Assembly (NCBI RefSeq): GCF_002814235.1
Contig: NZ_PHSU01000008.1
Location: forward strand, 1 to 64,000
From: Pseudomonas sp. QS1027
GTDB lineage: Bacteria > Pseudomonadota > Gammaproteobacteria > Pseudomonadales > Pseudomonadaceae
Direction of reading: 5' to 3'
DNA length: 64,000 bases
Shown here: in pieces, positions 10,226 through 25,610 of the stretch
Layout: each line of letters opens with the position of its first letter
How positions within the stretch are numbered: the first letter of the stretch is position 1
Notes under the pieces: generated by a model
Database searches by the model: none
Told to the model about the DNA's origin: nothing
The model's input: only the letters and a program-made list of their open reading frames with translations
Made by a program: the position numbers and the translations under genes

Positions 10226-11560
10226 CTACTGATCGCCGGTCGTGACATCCCGCATCAACAAGCCAAACTGCAACGCCACCCCTTCTGGAACCGGCAGGTA
10301 CACCGTGTGCCCATCCCCAGGCGCCACCGTGATCCGCTCGCCACGCTCATTACGCAGTTCATCCAGATCAAAATGCAGGTTGCCCTCGGGCGTCATCAGC
10401 TCCAGATGATCCCCCAACCCAAAGCGGTTCTTCACCTTGACCTGCGCCAGCCCCTCACGCCGCTCACCCGTCAGCTCCCCGACAAACTGCTGGCGTTCCG
10501 AGACCGAACTGCCGTGCTGATAGTTCTGGTATTCGTCATGCACATGCCGGCGCAGGAAACCCTCGGTATATCCACGCTGGGCCAGTGACTCGAGGTCATT
10601 CATCAGGCTGCGATCAAACGCTCGCCCAGCCACGGCATCATCAATCGCCCGGCGATAGACCTGGGTCGTTCGCGCGCAGTAGAAATACGATTTGGTCCGG
10701 CCTTCGATCTTCAGCGAATGCACACCCATGTGCGTCAGCCGCTCGACATGCTGCACGGCGCGCAGGTCCTTGGCGTTCATGATGTAGGTGCCGTGCTCAT
10801 CCTCGAAGGCCGGCATCGACTCATCCGGTCGCTGGGCCTCCTGGAGCAGGAACACCTGCTCGGTCGGCGCCCCGAGGCCCAGGGTCGGTTCGACGGGATC
10901 GAACGCCTGGACAATCTCGCCCAGCAGGTTTTCCGCGGCGGGCTGCGCCTTGTACTGCCAGCGGCAGGCATTGGTACAACTGCCCTGGTTGGCGTCGCGG
11001 CGGTTCATGTACCCGGAGAGCAGGCAGCGCCCGGAATAGGCCATGCACAATGCCCCGTGGACGAACACCTCCAGCTCCATATCCGGCACCTGTTCGCGGA
11101 TCTCGCCGATCTCCTCCAGGGACAGCTCCCGGGAAAGGATGATCCGGCTCAGCCCCAGTTGCTGCCAGAACTGCACGCTGGCCCAGTTCACCGTATTGGC
11201 CTGCACCGACAGGTGAATCGGCATCTGCGGGAAATGCTCGCGCACCAGCATGATCAGCCCGGGGTCGGACATGATCAGCGCATCCGGGGCCATGGCGATC
11301 ACCGGCGCCAGGTCCTTGAGAAAGGTCTTCAGCTTGGCATTGTGCGGGGCGATGTTCACCACCACGTAGAAGCGCTTGCCCCGGGCCTGGGCTTCCTGGA
11401 TGCCGAGGGCCAGGTTGGCGTGGTCGAACTCGTTGTTGCGCACCCTCAGGCTGTAGCGCGGCTGGCCGGCGTAGACCGCATCGGCGCCATAGGCGAAGGC
11501 GTAGCGCATGTTCTTCAGGGTACCGGCGGGGGCCAGCAGTTCGGGGGAGGGGAGGGCCAT
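10226..11560 (-). CDS. trhP: tRNA 5-hydroxyuridine synthesis protein TrhP (YegQ, peptidase U32 family)
   Basis: Radical-type hydroxylation protein needed for 5-hydroxyuridine at tRNA position 34, formerly annotated as a U32 peptidase. The 444-residue protein starts PELLAPAGTLKNMRYAFAYG and contains the U32 core with the cysteine signature (VHGALCMAYSGRCLLSGYMN then NQGSCTNACRWQY), proposed to bind an iron-sulfur cluster. The C-terminal extension fits the long YegQ form rather than the short YhbU/YhbV forms. It appears to be monocistronic between two REP elements. Confidence 0.9.
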   Translation of the reverse strand: MALPSPELLAPAGTLKNMRYAFAYGADAVYAGQPRYSLRVRNNEFDHANLALGIQEAQARGKRFYVVVNIAPHNAKLKTFLKDLAPVIAMAPDALIMSDPGLIMLVREHFPQMPIHLSVQANTVNWASVQFWQQLGLSRIILSRELSLEEIGEIREQVPDMELEVFVHGALCMAYSGRCLLSGYMNRRDANQGSCTNACRWQYKAQPAAENLLGEIVQAFDPVEPTLGLGAPTEQVFLLQEAQRPDESMPAFEDEHGTYIMNAKDLRAVQHVERLTHMGVHSLKIEGRTKSYFYCARTTQVYRRAIDDAVAGRAFDRSLMNDLESLAQRGYTEGFLRRHVHDEYQNYQHGSSVSERQQFVGELTGERREGLAQVKVKNRFGLGDHLELMTPEGNLHFDLDELRNERGERITVAPGDGHTVYLPVPEGVALQFGLLMRDVTTGDQ

Positions 11561-11643
11561 GGTCGGATCGTTCGCAAAAGGTCGCGAGGCTAAGGCATTC
11601 GGAGGCCGGGGTTATTGATCTGGGTCTATTCAGCGTCACTTCC

Positions 11644-11705
11644 TGTAGGAGCCGGCTTGCTGGCGATAGCGATGTCCCATTCACCCTCGCAATCGCTGGC
11701 AAGCC
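11644..11705. repeat. REP element, degenerate doublet (second family)
   Basis: TGTAGGAGCCGGCTTGCTGG starts a REP of a family distinct from the one at 10073. An imperfect inverted arm (ATCGCTGGCAAGCC) follows and lacks the outer TCCTACA part. It sits between the nuo terminator and trhP. Confidence 0.85.
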
Positions 11706-11723
11706 ATCAGGCCCCAGAAACAA

Positions 11724-11757
11724 GACACCCCGCCGGAGTTGCCTCGGGCGGGGTGTC
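11724..11757 (-). terminator. Intrinsic terminator of the nuo operon
   Basis: An 11-bp perfect stem (GACACCCCGCC paired with GGCGGGGTGTC) with a 12-nt loop lies 20 bp past the nuoN stop. Read on the minus strand it is followed by a T-rich stretch. Confidence 0.8.
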
Positions 11758-11776
11758 GGGTACGGCCGGCGACTGC

Positions 11777-13240
11777 TTAGCTCGCCAGTACCGCGTGTTG
11801 TACCAGTTCCAGCAGCGGTTGCGGGTACAGGCCGAGGAAGAAGGCCAGTACCGCGATCGCCAGCAGCATCACGCCGCCCGCGCGCTGTTCCCAGTGCAGC
11901 TGGGCATCGACACGACGCAGGTTCGGTTCGATCAGGTACAGGGTGACCATCACGCGCAGGTAGTAGAACACGCCGATGGCACTGCCCAGCACCAACGAAC
12001 CGATCAGCCACCAGTGATGGGACTCGACACCGGTCGCGATGATGTAGAACTTGCCGATAAAGCCGGCGGTCAGCGGGATACCGGCCAGGGACAGCATCAT
12101 CACGGTCAGTACGGCGGTCAGGTACGGACGGCGCCAGAACAGGCCGCGGTATTCGTACAGGGCATCCGCGTCACGGCCTTTGTAAGGCGAGGACATCAGG
12201 GTGATCACGCCGAAAGCGCCGAGGCTGGTGATCACGTAGGTGACCAGGTACACGCCCATGGCTTCCATCGCCAGACCCTTGCTCGCCACCAGGGCGATCA
12301 ACAGGTAACCGAAGTGGGCGATGGACGAATAACCCAGCAGACGCTTGAGGTTGTTCTGGGTCAGCGCCAGCAGGTTACCGATCAGGATCGAAGCGATGGC
12401 GATCACCGCCAGCACATTGCTCAGGACACCACTGCTGGCCACCGGAGAGATCTGGAACAGGCGGATCATCACGGCGAACACCGCGACCTTGCTGGCGGTG
12501 GCAAGGAATGCCGCCACCGGCGCAGGCGCGCCTTCGTACACGTCCGGGGTCCACAGGTGGAACGGCACCAGCGACAGCTTGAATGCCAGGCCGACCAGCA
12601 TCATGCCCAGGCCCAGTTGGGCAATCGGGCTTGGCAGGCCGGTGGCCGCCAGGGCGTGACCGATACCGGTGAAGCTCAGGGTGCCGGCTTCAGCGTAGAG
12701 CAGGGCCATACCGAACAGCAGGAAGGCCGAACCGGCAGCCGACAGCACCATGTACTTGATGCCGGCTTCCAGCGAACGCTTGTTGAAGAAGGCATAAGCC
12801 ACCAGGCCGTAGACCGGTACCGAGAGCAGTTCCAGGCCGATAAACAGGCTGGCCAGGTGCTGCGCGCTGACCAGGACCAGACCGCCGGCGGCGGCCATCA
12901 GGATCAGCAGGTAGAGTTCTTCACGGTTGCCCGGGTAGCCGTCGCCGCCATCGCCCAGGTAGGCATGGGCCAGAGTGACGCAGGCCAGGGTGGCGACCAG
13001 GATCAGCGCCATGTACAGGCAGGCGAAGTCGTCGATCTGGATCAGCGCTGTCACCGCCAGTGGCGCGACTTTCAGCGCCGGGATGATCGACAGCAGCGCC
13101 AGGTTGAGACCGGCCACCGAGAGCAGGAAGGTCTGTGAGTGGTTGCGGCGCCAGGCGATCGCCAGCATCACCACGACAACGGTGAGACTGGTGATCAGCA
13201 GCGGTGCAAGCGCAATAAAGTGTTGAGTCGTCAGGTCCAT
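11777..13240 (-). CDS. nuoN: NADH-quinone oxidoreductase subunit N
   Basis: Antiporter-like membrane subunit of respiratory complex I (487 aa, 14 predicted helices), part of the proton-pumping arm and homologous to NuoL and NuoM. Recognisable segments are [17 protein letters not shown] and [20 protein letters not shown], the latter with the conserved proton-channel lysine. The start is placed at MDLTTQHF, 7 bp after the nuoM stop; a longer reading would overlap nuoM. It is the last gene of the operon. Confidence 0.97.
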   Translation of the reverse strand: MDLTTQHFIALAPLLITSLTVVVVMLAIAWRRNHSQTFLLSVAGLNLALLSIIPALKVAPLAVTALIQIDDFACLYMALILVATLACVTLAHAYLGDGGDGYPGNREELYLLILMAAAGGLVLVSAQHLASLFIGLELLSVPVYGLVAYAFFNKRSLEAGIKYMVLSAAGSAFLLFGMALLYAEAGTLSFTGIGHALAATGLPSPIAQLGLGMMLVGLAFKLSLVPFHLWTPDVYEGAPAPVAAFLATASKVAVFAVMIRLFQISPVASSGVLSNVLAVIAIASILIGNLLALTQNNLKRLLGYSSIAHFGYLLIALVASKGLAMEAMGVYLVTYVITSLGAFGVITLMSSPYKGRDADALYEYRGLFWRRPYLTAVLTVMMLSLAGIPLTAGFIGKFYIIATGVESHHWWLIGSLVLGSAIGVFYYLRVMVTLYLIEPNLRRVDAQLHWEQRAGGVMLLAIAVLAFFLGLYPQPLLELVQHAVLAS

Positions 13241-13247
13241 AGCGCTC

Positions 13248-14780
13248 TTACCGGGCCGAAGCGAGTTGAGTGAAGGCGGTGCCGAGCCACTGCTGCACAC
13301 CATGCATGGTGGCGGCGGAAGTATCGAGGAACGGTTGCGGGTACACGCCGATGTAGATCAGCAGTACCGCCAGTCCCAGCACCATGATCAGTTCGCGGCC
13401 ATCCATGCCGTGCAGCACGGCATCGGATTTGGACGGGCCGAAGTAGGCACGGTGAATCATGATCAGCGAGTAGACCGAACCGAACACCAGGCCCGACGTG
13501 GCAATCGCGGTAATCCACGGTGCCGCGACGAAGGTGCCGATCAGGATCAGGAACTCGCCGACGAAGTTGCCGGTCCCCGGCAGGCCCAGCGACGCGGCCG
13601 CGAAGAACAGGCTGATGGCCGGCAGGTAGGCGATCTTCGACCACAGGCCACCCATTTCACGCATGTCGCGAGTGTGGGTACGCTCGTAGAGCTGGCCGCT
13701 GAGGATAAAGAGTGCCGCCGCCGACAGGCCGTGGGCGAGCATCTGGATCACCGCGCCTTGCAGGGCCAGCTGGCTGCCGGAATAGATCCCGATCAGCACG
13801 AAGCCCATGTGCGAGACGCTGGAGAAGGCGATCAGGCGCTTGATGTCGGTTTGGGCGAAGGCCAGGAACGCGCCGTAGAAGATCCCGATCAGACCCAGGG
13901 TCATGGCAATCGGCGCGAACTCCGCCGAGGCATTCGGGAACAGCGGCAGGGCGAAACGCAGCAGACCGTAGGCGGCGGTTTTCAGCAAGATACCTGCCAG
14001 GTCCACGGAGCCGGCGGTCGGTGCCTGGGCGTGGGCGTCAGGCAGCCAGGAGTGGAACGGCACCACCGGCAGTTTCACCGCGAAGGCGATGAAGAAGCCG
14101 AGCATCAGGATGTACTCGGTGGTCAGCGACATCTTGGTTTTCAACAGGTCGGCGTAGTTGAAGGTAATCACGCCGGTGTTGTTGAAGTTGACCAGGACCA
14201 GACCGAGGATCGCCACCAACATGATCAGGCCGGAAGCCTGGGTGAAGATGAAGAACTTGGTCGCCGCGTAGATCCGGGTTTTCTTGCCGTCCGAAGAACT
14301 GTGACCCCAGAGCGCGATGAGGAAGTACATCGGCACCAGCATCATTTCCCAGAAGAAGAAGAACATGAACAGGTCGAGGGCGAGGAACACGCCGACGACA
14401 CCGCCCAGGATCCACATCAGGTTCAGGTGGAAGAAGCCCACGTGACGCTGGATCTCTTTCCACGAGCAGAGTACCGAGAGGATACCCAGCAGGCCGGTCA
14501 GCAGGATCATCAACAGCGACAGGCCGTCGAGGGCCAGGTGCACGCTGATGCCGAAGCGCTCGATCCAGATGTGCTTGAACTCAAGCGCGAAGGTCGGAGC
14601 GGCGCCAGGCGCCGGTGCCAGATGGAAATCCCCGTGGGCCCACAGCCAGAGGCCGAGGGCGAGTTCGAGGGACATGGTCAGCAGCGCAATCCAGCGGGGG
14701 AGGGTGGAGCCGAAACGCTCACCCATCCAGCACAGCAGGCCGCCGATAAAGGGGATCAGGATTAGCCAAGGCAGAATCAT
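13248..14780 (-). CDS. nuoM: NADH-quinone oxidoreductase subunit M
   Basis: Antiporter-like proton-pumping subunit of complex I (510 aa, about 14 helices). The family landmarks [20 protein letters not shown] and [17 protein letters not shown] are present, and [16 protein letters not shown] carries a conserved channel lysine. It lies between nuoL (40 bp gap) and nuoN (7 bp gap). Length is normal. Confidence 0.97.
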   Translation of the reverse strand: MILPWLILIPFIGGLLCWMGERFGSTLPRWIALLTMSLELALGLWLWAHGDFHLAPAPGAAPTFALEFKHIWIERFGISVHLALDGLSLLMILLTGLLGILSVLCSWKEIQRHVGFFHLNLMWILGGVVGVFLALDLFMFFFFWEMMLVPMYFLIALWGHSSSDGKKTRIYAATKFFIFTQASGLIMLVAILGLVLVNFNNTGVITFNYADLLKTKMSLTTEYILMLGFFIAFAVKLPVVPFHSWLPDAHAQAPTAGSVDLAGILLKTAAYGLLRFALPLFPNASAEFAPIAMTLGLIGIFYGAFLAFAQTDIKRLIAFSSVSHMGFVLIGIYSGSQLALQGAVIQMLAHGLSAAALFILSGQLYERTHTRDMREMGGLWSKIAYLPAISLFFAAASLGLPGTGNFVGEFLILIGTFVAAPWITAIATSGLVFGSVYSLIMIHRAYFGPSKSDAVLHGMDGRELIMVLGLAVLLIYIGVYPQPFLDTSAATMHGVQQWLGTAFTQLASAR

Positions 14781-14820
14781 GACGGGCTCAATTCCTTTCG
14801 CAATGTCGCAAGGTTCATAG

Positions 14821-16670
<1,850 letters not shown>

Positions 16671-16674
<4 letters not shown>

Positions 16675-16979
16675 CCGCGCATCTCACTGGCAGCGTCGAT
16701 ATCGAGCGTGTGGAAGCGGCGATACAGTTGCAGCAGGATCGCCAGGCCGATACTGGCCTCGGCGGCTGCCAGGCTGATCACCAGGATGAACATGATCTGT
16801 CCATCCGGCTGCGCCCAACGTGAGCCCGCGACGATGAAGGCCAGGGCGGCGGCGTTCATCATCACCTCCAGGCTCATCAGCACGAAGAGGATGTTGCGGC
16901 GAACCATCAGGCCGATCAGGCCGAGGCTGAACAGGATACCGGCGACAGCCAGGCCATGTTCCAAAGGGATAGCAGGCAT
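16671..16979 (-). CDS. nuoK: NADH-quinone oxidoreductase subunit K
   Basis: Small membrane subunit of complex I (102 aa) with three helices. The second carries the conserved glutamate in [15 protein letters not shown] that forms part of the proton path. It sits between nuoJ (3 bp gap) and nuoL (4 bp overlap). Length matches the family. Confidence 0.96.
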
Positions 16980-16982
16980 GAA

Positions 16983-17483
16983 TTACTCCTTCGCCTCGTT
17001 GCGGCCCAAGTGGAATGCCGTGATGGCTGCGGCGAGCAGCAGCATCGAGGCGAGTTCGACCACCAGCAGGTACGGACCGAACAGGCTGATGCCCACGGCC
17101 TTGGCGCCTACGGTGGTTTGACCGAGAGCTGCGCCGCTGCTGTGGCTGAACAGCACATAGAGCAGTTCGACCAGCAGCAGGGCGCAGAGGATCACCGGAC
17201 CGATCCAGATCCCCGGCTTGAGCCAGTCGCGCTCTTGCAGCACCGAGGCGGGACCGAGGTTCAGCATCATCACCACGAACACAAACAGCACCATGATGGC
17301 ACCGGCGTAGGCGATCACTTCCAGGGCACCGGCAAAGGGTGCACCCAGGCTGAAGAAGGTCATCGCCACGGCAATCAGCGAGATAATCAGGTAGAGCAGG
17401 GCATGCACAGGGTTGGTGTTGGTGATCACGCGCAGCGTGGACAGCACAGCGACACCCGATGCGAAATAGAAAGCGAATTCCAT
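16983..17483 (-). CDS. nuoJ: NADH-quinone oxidoreductase subunit J
   Basis: Five-helix membrane subunit of complex I (166 aa). It shows the typical N-terminus ([18 protein letters not shown]), the conserved [20 protein letters not shown] helix that links the quinone cavity to the pump modules, and a short polar tail. It follows nuoI by 9 bp and precedes nuoK by 3 bp. Confidence 0.96.
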   Translation of the reverse strand: MEFAFYFASGVAVLSTLRVITNTNPVHALLYLIISLIAVAMTFFSLGAPFAGALEVIAYAGAIMVLFVFVVMMLNLGPASVLQERDWLKPGIWIGPVILCALLLVELLYVLFSHSSGAALGQTTVGAKAVGISLFGPYLLVVELASMLLLAAAITAFHLGRNEAKE

Positions 17484-17492
17484 CGTTCTTCC

Positions 17493-18041
17493 TTAAGGCA
17501 GCAAGCTCTTCACGTTGATCGGCTCGGCTTCGTTCTGGGCAGCGCCTTTCGGCTTCCCGGCAACGGCCATCCCTGCAACACGATAGAAGTTGTAATCAGG
17601 ATTCTTGCCGGGGCCGGAGATCAGCAGATCTTCTTTCTCGTACACCAGGTCCTGACGTTTGAACTCGGCCATTTCGAAATCCGGTGTCAGCTGGATCGCG
17701 GTGGTCGGGCAGGCTTCCTCGCAGAGGCCGCAGAAAATGCAGCGCGAGAAGTTGATGCGGAAGAACTCCGGGTACCAACGACCGTCGTCGGTTTCGGCTT
17801 TCTGCAGCGAGATGCAACCCACCGGGCACGCCACGGCGCACAGGTTGCAGGCCACGCAGCGTTCTTCGCCGTCGGGGTCGCGGGTCAGTACGATGCGACC
17901 GCGATAACGCGGCGGCAGGTACACCGCTTCTTCCGGGTATTGCAGGGTGTCGCGTTTGCGGAAGCCATGGCCGAAAACCATCACCAGGCTTCGCAACTGG
18001 GTACCGGTACCCTTAACGATGTCGCCAATATATTTGAACAT
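17493..18041 (-). CDS. nuoI: NADH-quinone oxidoreductase subunit I
   Basis: Peripheral-arm ferredoxin-like subunit (182 aa) that passes electrons toward NuoB. Two [4Fe-4S] binding motifs (clusters N6a and N6b) are intact: [15 protein letters not shown] (about residues 62-76) and [15 protein letters not shown] (about 101-115). Length is as expected. It lies 11 bp after nuoH. Confidence 0.97.
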   Translation of the reverse strand: MFKYIGDIVKGTGTQLRSLVMVFGHGFRKRDTLQYPEEAVYLPPRYRGRIVLTRDPDGEERCVACNLCAVACPVGCISLQKAETDDGRWYPEFFRINFSRCIFCGLCEEACPTTAIQLTPDFEMAEFKRQDLVYEKEDLLISGPGKNPDYNFYRVAGMAVAGKPKGAAQNEAEPINVKSLLP

Positions 18042-18052
18042 GGGTCAAATCC

Positions 18053-19060
18053 TCACTGAACCGCGCCCGCAGGCGTGTTCAACAACACAATCGCAGCGGT
18101 CACCAGCAAATTGATCAGGGTCAGCGGCAGGCAGAATTTCCAGCTGAAGTCCATCACCTGGTCATAACGTGGACGCGGAATCGAAGCGCGCAGCAGGATG
18201 AACAGCATGATGAAGAACGCGGTCTTCAGGGCGAACCAGATGAATGACAGTTGCGGCAGGATGTCGAACGGACCGTGCCAGCCACCGAAGAACAGGGTGA
18301 CCAGCAACGCCGATATCAGGATGATGCCGATGTACTCGCCGACGAAGAACATGCCCCATTTCATGCCGGCATATTCAATGTGGTAACCGTCGGCCAGTTC
18401 CTGTTCCGCTTCCGGCTGGTCGAAGGGGTGACGGTGAGTCACGGCCACGCCGGCGATGAAGAAGGTCAGGAAGCCGAAGATCTGCGGGATCACGAACCAC
18501 AGGTGTTGAGCCTGGTATTCGACGATGTCGCGCATGTTGAACGAGCCGACCTGGACCACGATGCCCATCAGCGACAGGCCCATGAACACTTCATAGGACA
18601 CGGTCTGCGCCGAGGCGCGCAAGCTGCCCAGCAGGGCGTACTTGTTGGCGCTCGACCAACCGGCGAACAGCACCGCATACACCGACAGGCCGGCCATGGC
18701 GAAGAAGAACAGCAGGCCGATGTTCAGGTCCGCGACACCCCAGGTCGGGGTGATCGGGATGACGGCGAAGGCGATCAGCAGGGCGCTCATGGCCACCACC
18801 GGTGCCAGGGTGAAGATCACCTTGTCGGCAAACGGTGGTGTCCAGTCTTCCTTGAAGAACATCTTCAGCATGTCGGCGGCGATCTGGAACATGCCGAACG
18901 GGCCGACGCGGTTCGGACCGTAACGGTCCTGCCACCAGCCCAGCAGGCGACGTTCGACAAAGCTCAGCAAGGCGCCGCAGACCACCACGGCCAGCAGCAC
19001 CACGATGGCCTTGACGACCGAGAGGATCACGTCGATCACTTCAGGGGTGAACCAGGTCAT
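18053..19060 (-). CDS. nuoH: NADH-quinone oxidoreductase subunit H
   Basis: Membrane subunit of complex I that forms the quinone-binding chamber with NuoB and NuoD (335 aa, 8 helices). Visible landmarks are [19 protein letters not shown] near residue 37 and [19 protein letters not shown], the acidic quinone loop. The start overlaps the nuoG stop by 4 bp. Confidence 0.97.
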   Translation of the reverse strand: MTWFTPEVIDVILSVVKAIVVLLAVVVCGALLSFVERRLLGWWQDRYGPNRVGPFGMFQIAADMLKMFFKEDWTPPFADKVIFTLAPVVAMSALLIAFAVIPITPTWGVADLNIGLLFFFAMAGLSVYAVLFAGWSSANKYALLGSLRASAQTVSYEVFMGLSLMGIVVQVGSFNMRDIVEYQAQHLWFVIPQIFGFLTFFIAGVAVTHRHPFDQPEAEQELADGYHIEYAGMKWGMFFVGEYIGIILISALLVTLFFGGWHGPFDILPQLSFIWFALKTAFFIMLFILLRASIPRPRYDQVMDFSWKFCLPLTLINLLVTAAIVLLNTPAGAVQ

Positions 19061-21771
19061 TGAGCTGCCTCCTGCAGACCGTCAACGGATTTGCCAAAGA
19101 TCGCCGGAGGAATGCCCGCCAGGCCGGCCGGCAAGGCCACCAGGCCGGCACCCAGCTCTTCGTTGATCCGCAGCGGCAGACGCAGGGTGGTGCCTGCGAC
19201 GTTCAAGCTGAGCAGGGCACCGTCGTTGACGCCCAGGCGATCGGCTTCGGACTTGGCCAGCGACACGTAGGCGGCCGGGATGCGCTCTTGTACCGGAGCG
19301 GCTTTCGAGGAGGTTTCCTCGCTGCCGAACAGGTGGAAGAACGGCACCACTTGCCAGGTACCCTGGGCCGGGTTGAAGGCACGCGGAACATTGGCGAACC
19401 AGTTCAGCGAGTCGCCCCGGGTTTCGATCAGGCGGGTGCCCGGGTCGCCAGCACGGATATGACCACCGACTTCGTCCTGGAACTTGTTCCAGGCCTGCGG
19501 CGAGTTCCAGCCCGGCGACCAGGCGAACGGCACCTGTTGGCGCGGTTCGACGGAGCCCGAGTAACCTTCCATTGAGAAGGCGAACGCGGTGTCGACGTCC
19601 TGGGAGGTACGCGGTTCGTGCACGCTGATATTGGCGCGCATGGCGGTCCGGCCGGAGTAACGCAGCGGTTCACGGGCCAGTTTCATGCCCTTGATGCGGA
19701 ACGCGGCGGACGGTGCGGCGTCGACGATACGAGCCAGTTGCGGGGTGCTCGAAGCGCAGGCAGCGGTGACGTGGTCCAGTTGGGTCCAGTCGATCGGCTG
19801 GTTCAGCAGGGTCGCGCGCAGGGCATGCAGCCAGCGCCAGCCTTCGTGAACCAGGATGCTCGCATCGAGGTACTTCGGATCGAAGACCTGGAAGAAGCGC
19901 TGGGCACGGCCTTCCTGGCTGACCAGGGTACCGTCGCCTTCAGCGAAGCTGGCCGCTGGCAGGACCAGGTGGGCGCGGTCGCTGGTGGCGGTCTTCTGGT
20001 GGTCGGCAACGATGACGACTTTCGCAGCGTTCAGTGCGGCGTCGACCTTGGCCTTGTCGGTGCGGGTGTACAGATCGTTTTCCAGCACGACGATGGCGTC
20101 GGCCTTGCCGTCGATCACCGCTTGCAGGGCAGCGTCCAGGGACTCGCCACCGAACATGGCGAGGCCCAGGCTGTTGGCTTCCGGCACGATCAGGCTGATG
20201 GAGCCGTTCTTCTCGCGCAGTTTCAAGGCCTTGGCGATGTTGGCCGCGGCTTCGATCAGTGCCTTGGAACCCAGGGAGGTACCGGCGATGATCAGTGGGC
20301 GCTTGGCCGCCAGCAGGGCGTCGGCAATGCGTTGGGCCAGTGCCAGGGCTTCAGCGTCCAGGCCTTCTACGGCCGGGGCGCTGGCGTCGAGGGCGTGGGC
20401 CACGGCGAAACCGATGCGGGCCAGGTCGTCGGGCGCGGCGTGCACGCACTCTTCGGCGATGTCGTCGAGCTTGGTTTCAGCGATGCTTGCGATAAACAGC
20501 GGGTTCAGCGCGTGCTGACCGATGTTCTTCACCGCGGCATCGAGCCAAGGCTGGACGCGCATGGCTTCGGCCATGTCTTCGGCCTTGCCCTTGACCGACT
20601 GGCGCAGGGCCAGGGCCATGCGCGCGGCGGTCTGGGTCAGGTCTTCACCGAGGACGAACACGGCGTCGTGGTCTTCGATGTCGCGCATGTTCGGAACCGG
20701 CAGCGGGCTGTCGTTCAGGACTTGCAGGACCAGGCGGATGCGTTCCAGTTCGGCGGCTTCGATACCCGAGTAGAAGTGCTCGGCACCGACCAGCTCGCGC
20801 AGGGCGAAGTTGCTTTCGAGGCTGGCGCGGGGCGAACCGATACCGACGATATTGCGACCGCGCAGCAGCTCGGCGGCTTTATCCAGCGCTTCGTCCAGGC
20901 TCAGCTTGGCGCCGTTGGCCAGCAGTGGCTGACGAGGGCGGTCCTCGCGGTTGACGTAGCCATAACCGAAACGGCCACGGTCGCAGAGGAAGTACTGGTT
21001 GACCGAACCGTTGAAGCGGTTTTCGATACGACGCAGTTCACCGTAGCGCTCGCCCGGGCTGATGTTGCAACCGCTGGAGCAGCCATGGCAGATGCTCGGC
21101 GAGAACTGCATGTCCCACTTGCGGTTGTAGCGCTCGGAGTGGGTCTTGTCGGTGAACACACCGGTCGGGCAGACCTCGGTGAGGTTGCCGGAGAATTCGC
21201 TTTCCAGGGTGCCGTCTTCGACGCGACCGAAGTACACGTTGTCGTGGGCACCGAACACACCAAGGTCAGTACCGCCGGCGTAGTCCTTGTAGAAGCGCAC
21301 ACAGCGGTAGCAGGCGATGCAGCGGTTCATCTCGTGGGAAATGAACGGGCCCAGTTGCTGGTTCTGGTGGGTACGCTTGGTGAAGCGATAACGGCGCTCG
21401 TTGTGGCCGGTCATCACGGTCATGTCTTGCAGGTGGCAGTGACCGCCTTCCTCGCAGACCGGGCAGTCGTGCGGGTGGTTGGTCATCAGCCATTCGACGA
21501 CGCTGGCGCGGAAGACTTTGGCTTCCTCGTCGTCGATGGAGATCCAGCTGCCGTCGGAAGCCGGGGTCATGCAGGACATGACGATACGACCACGCTTGTC
21601 GTTCTCGTCGTTGAACTGCTTGACCGCGCACTGGCGACAGGCACCGACGCTACCGAGCGCGGGGTGCCAGCAGAAATAAGGGATGTCGAGGCCTAGCGAC
21701 AGACACGCCTGTAACAGGTTGTCTGCCCCATCGACTTCGAGCGCTTTGCCGTCTACGTGGATAGTGGCCAT
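19057..21771 (-). CDS. nuoG: NADH-quinone oxidoreductase subunit G
   Basis: Large iron-sulfur subunit of the NADH-oxidising module (904 aa). The N-terminal [2Fe-2S] ferredoxin domain has [15 protein letters not shown]. It is followed by the His/Cys cluster region ([16 protein letters not shown]), the N4-type motif [10 protein letters not shown], and the extra N7 cluster cysteines (CHGCSSGCN plus a downstream FLCDRGR) seen in proteobacterial NuoG. The rest is a molybdopterin-oxidoreductase-like domain without cofactor. An unusually long 129-bp gap with a hairpin separates it from nuoF. Confidence 0.97.
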   Translation of the reverse strand: MATIHVDGKALEVDGADNLLQACLSLGLDIPYFCWHPALGSVGACRQCAVKQFNDENDKRGRIVMSCMTPASDGSWISIDDEEAKVFRASVVEWLMTNHPHDCPVCEEGGHCHLQDMTVMTGHNERRYRFTKRTHQNQQLGPFISHEMNRCIACYRCVRFYKDYAGGTDLGVFGAHDNVYFGRVEDGTLESEFSGNLTEVCPTGVFTDKTHSERYNRKWDMQFSPSICHGCSSGCNISPGERYGELRRIENRFNGSVNQYFLCDRGRFGYGYVNREDRPRQPLLANGAKLSLDEALDKAAELLRGRNIVGIGSPRASLESNFALRELVGAEHFYSGIEAAELERIRLVLQVLNDSPLPVPNMRDIEDHDAVFVLGEDLTQTAARMALALRQSVKGKAEDMAEAMRVQPWLDAAVKNIGQHALNPLFIASIAETKLDDIAEECVHAAPDDLARIGFAVAHALDASAPAVEGLDAEALALAQRIADALLAAKRPLIIAGTSLGSKALIEAAANIAKALKLREKNGSISLIVPEANSLGLAMFGGESLDAALQAVIDGKADAIVVLENDLYTRTDKAKVDAALNAAKVVIVADHQKTATSDRAHLVLPAASFAEGDGTLVSQEGRAQRFFQVFDPKYLDASILVHEGWRWLHALRATLLNQPIDWTQLDHVTAACASSTPQLARIVDAAPSAAFRIKGMKLAREPLRYSGRTAMRANISVHEPRTSQDVDTAFAFSMEGYSGSVEPRQQVPFAWSPGWNSPQAWNKFQDEVGGHIRAGDPGTRLIETRGDSLNWFANVPRAFNPAQGTWQVVPFFHLFGSEETSSKAAPVQERIPAAYVSLAKSEADRLGVNDGALLSLNVAGTTLRLPLRINEELGAGLVALPAGLAGIPPAIFGKSVDGLQEAAQ

Positions 21772-21866
21772 GGTTCAAAGTTCTTCGTTGGCCCGCGTCT
21801 GCGGGCGTGGCTAATGGAATCCTGGTCCTCGCCTGGCGCATCACAAGTGCGTCTTCAGGCGAGCAA

Positions 21867-21888
21867 GAGGGCGGCACGGACCGCCCTC
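21867..21888 (-). promoter_or_regulatory. Hairpin in the nuoF-nuoG spacer
   Basis: GAGGGCGG pairs with CCGCCCTC around a 6-nt loop (8-bp perfect stem). It sits in the only long untranslated gap in the downstream part of the operon. No strong U-tract follows on the minus strand, so a processing, stability or partial-attenuation role is more likely than full termination. This is inference. Confidence 0.5.
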
Positions 21889-21900
21889 CCTTTCGATACG

Positions 21901-23256
21901 TTATGCGCCGACTACGATCGGCCGCGCCAAAGGCGGGACGGCTGCACTTTTGTGTGCGATGCCAGCCTCGAACTCTGGACGGAAATACTTGATGGCGCTG
22001 CCCAATGGCTCGATGGCACCCGGTGCGTGAGCACAGAAGGTCTTGCCCGGGCCGAGGAAACCGACCAGACCCAGCAGGGTCTCGATGTCGCCGGCCTGGC
22101 CTTCACCGTTCTCCAGCGCGCGCAGCAGCTTGACGCTCCACGGCAGGCCGTCACGGCAAGGGGTGCAGAAACCGCACGACTCACGGGAGAAGAACTCTTC
22201 CATGTTGCGCAGCAGCGAAACCATGTTGACGCTGTCGTCCACCGCCATGGCCAGGCCGGTGCCCATGCGGGTGCCGACCTTGCCGATGCCGCCGGCGTAC
22301 ATTTGCGCGTCCAGGTGTTCGGGCAGGAGGAAACCGGTACCGGCGCCACCAGGCTGCCAGCACTTGAGCTTGAAGCCATCACGCATGCCGCCGGCGTAGT
22401 CTTCGAACAGCTCGCGGGCGGTGATGCCGAACGGCAGTTCCCACAGGCCAGGGTTCTTCACTTTGCCGGAGAAGCCCATCAGCTTGGTGCCGTGGTCTTC
22501 GCTGCCTTCGCGGGCGAGGGATTTGTACCAGTCGATGCCGTTGCCGATGATCGCCGGCACGTTGCACAGGGTCTCGACGTTGTTCACGCAGGTCGGCTTG
22601 CCCCAGACGCCAACGGCGGCAGGGAAGGGCGGCTTGGAGCGCGGGTTGGCGCGACGGCCTTCGAGGGAGTTGATCAGTGCGGTTTCTTCACCGCAGATAT
22701 AACGCCCGGCGCCGGTGTGGACGAACAGCTCGAAGTCGAAGCCGCTGCCCAGGATGTTCTTGCCCAGCAGGCCGGCGGCCTTGGCTTCTTCCACCGCACG
22801 GTTGAGGTGCTTGGCGGCGGTGGTGTATTCACCGCGCAGGAAGATGTAGCCACGGTAGGTTTTCAGCGCGCGGGCGCTGATCAGCATGCCTTCGATCAGC
22901 AGATGGGGCAGTTGCTCCATCAGCATGCGGTCTTTCCAGGTATTCGGTTCCATTTCATCCGCGTTGCACAGCAGGTAGCGGATGTTCATGGATTCGTCTT
23001 TGGGCATCAGGCCCCACTTCACCCCGGTGGGGAAGCCTGCACCACCGCGACCCTTGAGGCCGGCGTCCTTCACGGTCTGGACGATATCGTCCGTGGCCAT
23101 GTCGGCGAAGGCCTTGCGGGCGGCGGCATAGCCGTCCTTGGCCTGGTATTCGTCGAGCCACACGGGCTCGGCGTCATCACGCAGGCGCCAGGTCAGCGGG
23201 TGGGTTTCTGCCGAGCGCGCAATGCGGTTGGCAGGGCCGAAGGAAGTCAGGGTCAT
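21901..23256 (-). CDS. nuoF: NADH-quinone oxidoreductase subunit F
   Basis: NADH- and FMN-binding catalytic subunit of complex I (451 aa). The glycine-rich nucleotide loop [13 protein letters not shown] is at about residue 69. GAGAYICGEE-type FMN contacts appear as [14 protein letters not shown]. The N3 [4Fe-4S] ligands are [11 protein letters not shown] with a distal cysteine in TFCAHAPG. The start overlaps nuoE by 4 bp. Confidence 0.97.
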   Translation of the reverse strand: MTLTSFGPANRIARSAETHPLTWRLRDDAEPVWLDEYQAKDGYAAARKAFADMATDDIVQTVKDAGLKGRGGAGFPTGVKWGLMPKDESMNIRYLLCNADEMEPNTWKDRMLMEQLPHLLIEGMLISARALKTYRGYIFLRGEYTTAAKHLNRAVEEAKAAGLLGKNILGSGFDFELFVHTGAGRYICGEETALINSLEGRRANPRSKPPFPAAVGVWGKPTCVNNVETLCNVPAIIGNGIDWYKSLAREGSEDHGTKLMGFSGKVKNPGLWELPFGITARELFEDYAGGMRDGFKLKCWQPGGAGTGFLLPEHLDAQMYAGGIGKVGTRMGTGLAMAVDDSVNMVSLLRNMEEFFSRESCGFCTPCRDGLPWSVKLLRALENGEGQAGDIETLLGLVGFLGPGKTFCAHAPGAIEPLGSAIKYFRPEFEAGIAHKSAAVPPLARPIVVGA

Positions 23257-23750
23257 ACGTAGCCCTCCAGCAGTTTGGCAACGCCAGCTGGCTGGACGTC
23301 GCCGAAGGTGTCGTCATCGATCATCAGCGCCGGGGCCTTGTCGCAGTTGCCGAGGCAGCAGACGGGCAGCAGGGTGAAGCGACCGTCGGCGGTGGTTTCA
23401 CCCAGGCCGATGCCAAGTTTGCCCTGGATTTCGCTGACCACCGACTCGTGGCCGCCGATGTAGCAGACCATGCTGTCGCAGACGCGAATGATGTGGCGAC
23501 CGACCGGCTGGCGGAAGATCTGGCTGTAGAAGGTCGCGACGCCTTCGACGTCACTGGCCGGAATGCCGAGGATCTCGCCGATGGCGTAGAGCGCGCCGTC
23601 AGGCACCCAGCCACGCTCCTTCTGGACGATCTTCAGGGCTTCGATGGACGCCGCGCGCGGGTCCTCGTAGTGATGCAACTCGTGCTCGATGGCCGAGCGC
23701 TCGGTTTCGCTCAGGGCGAAACGGTCTGTCTGGATAAGCGTGCTGTTCAT
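23253..23750 (-). CDS. nuoE: NADH-quinone oxidoreductase subunit E
   Basis: Thioredoxin-fold [2Fe-2S] subunit (165 aa) that partners NuoF and holds cluster N1a. The four cysteine ligands are seen in [11 protein letters not shown] and in [13 protein letters not shown]. Length and motif spacing are standard. Only 2 bp separate it from nuoCD. Confidence 0.97.
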   Translation of the reverse strand: MNSTLIQTDRFALSETERSAIEHELHHYEDPRAASIEALKIVQKERGWVPDGALYAIGEILGIPASDVEGVATFYSQIFRQPVGRHIIRVCDSMVCYIGGHESVVSEIQGKLGIGLGETTADGRFTLLPVCCLGNCDKAPALMIDDDTFGDVQPAGVAKLLEGYV

Positions 23751-23752
23751 GC

Positions 23753-25543
<1,791 letters not shown>

Positions 25544-25610
25544 TTATCGCTTTGGGTCAACGTAAAGAATGAAGCCAGCTTCTCGTTTCTTTTTACAGAG
25601 CGGATCTGGA

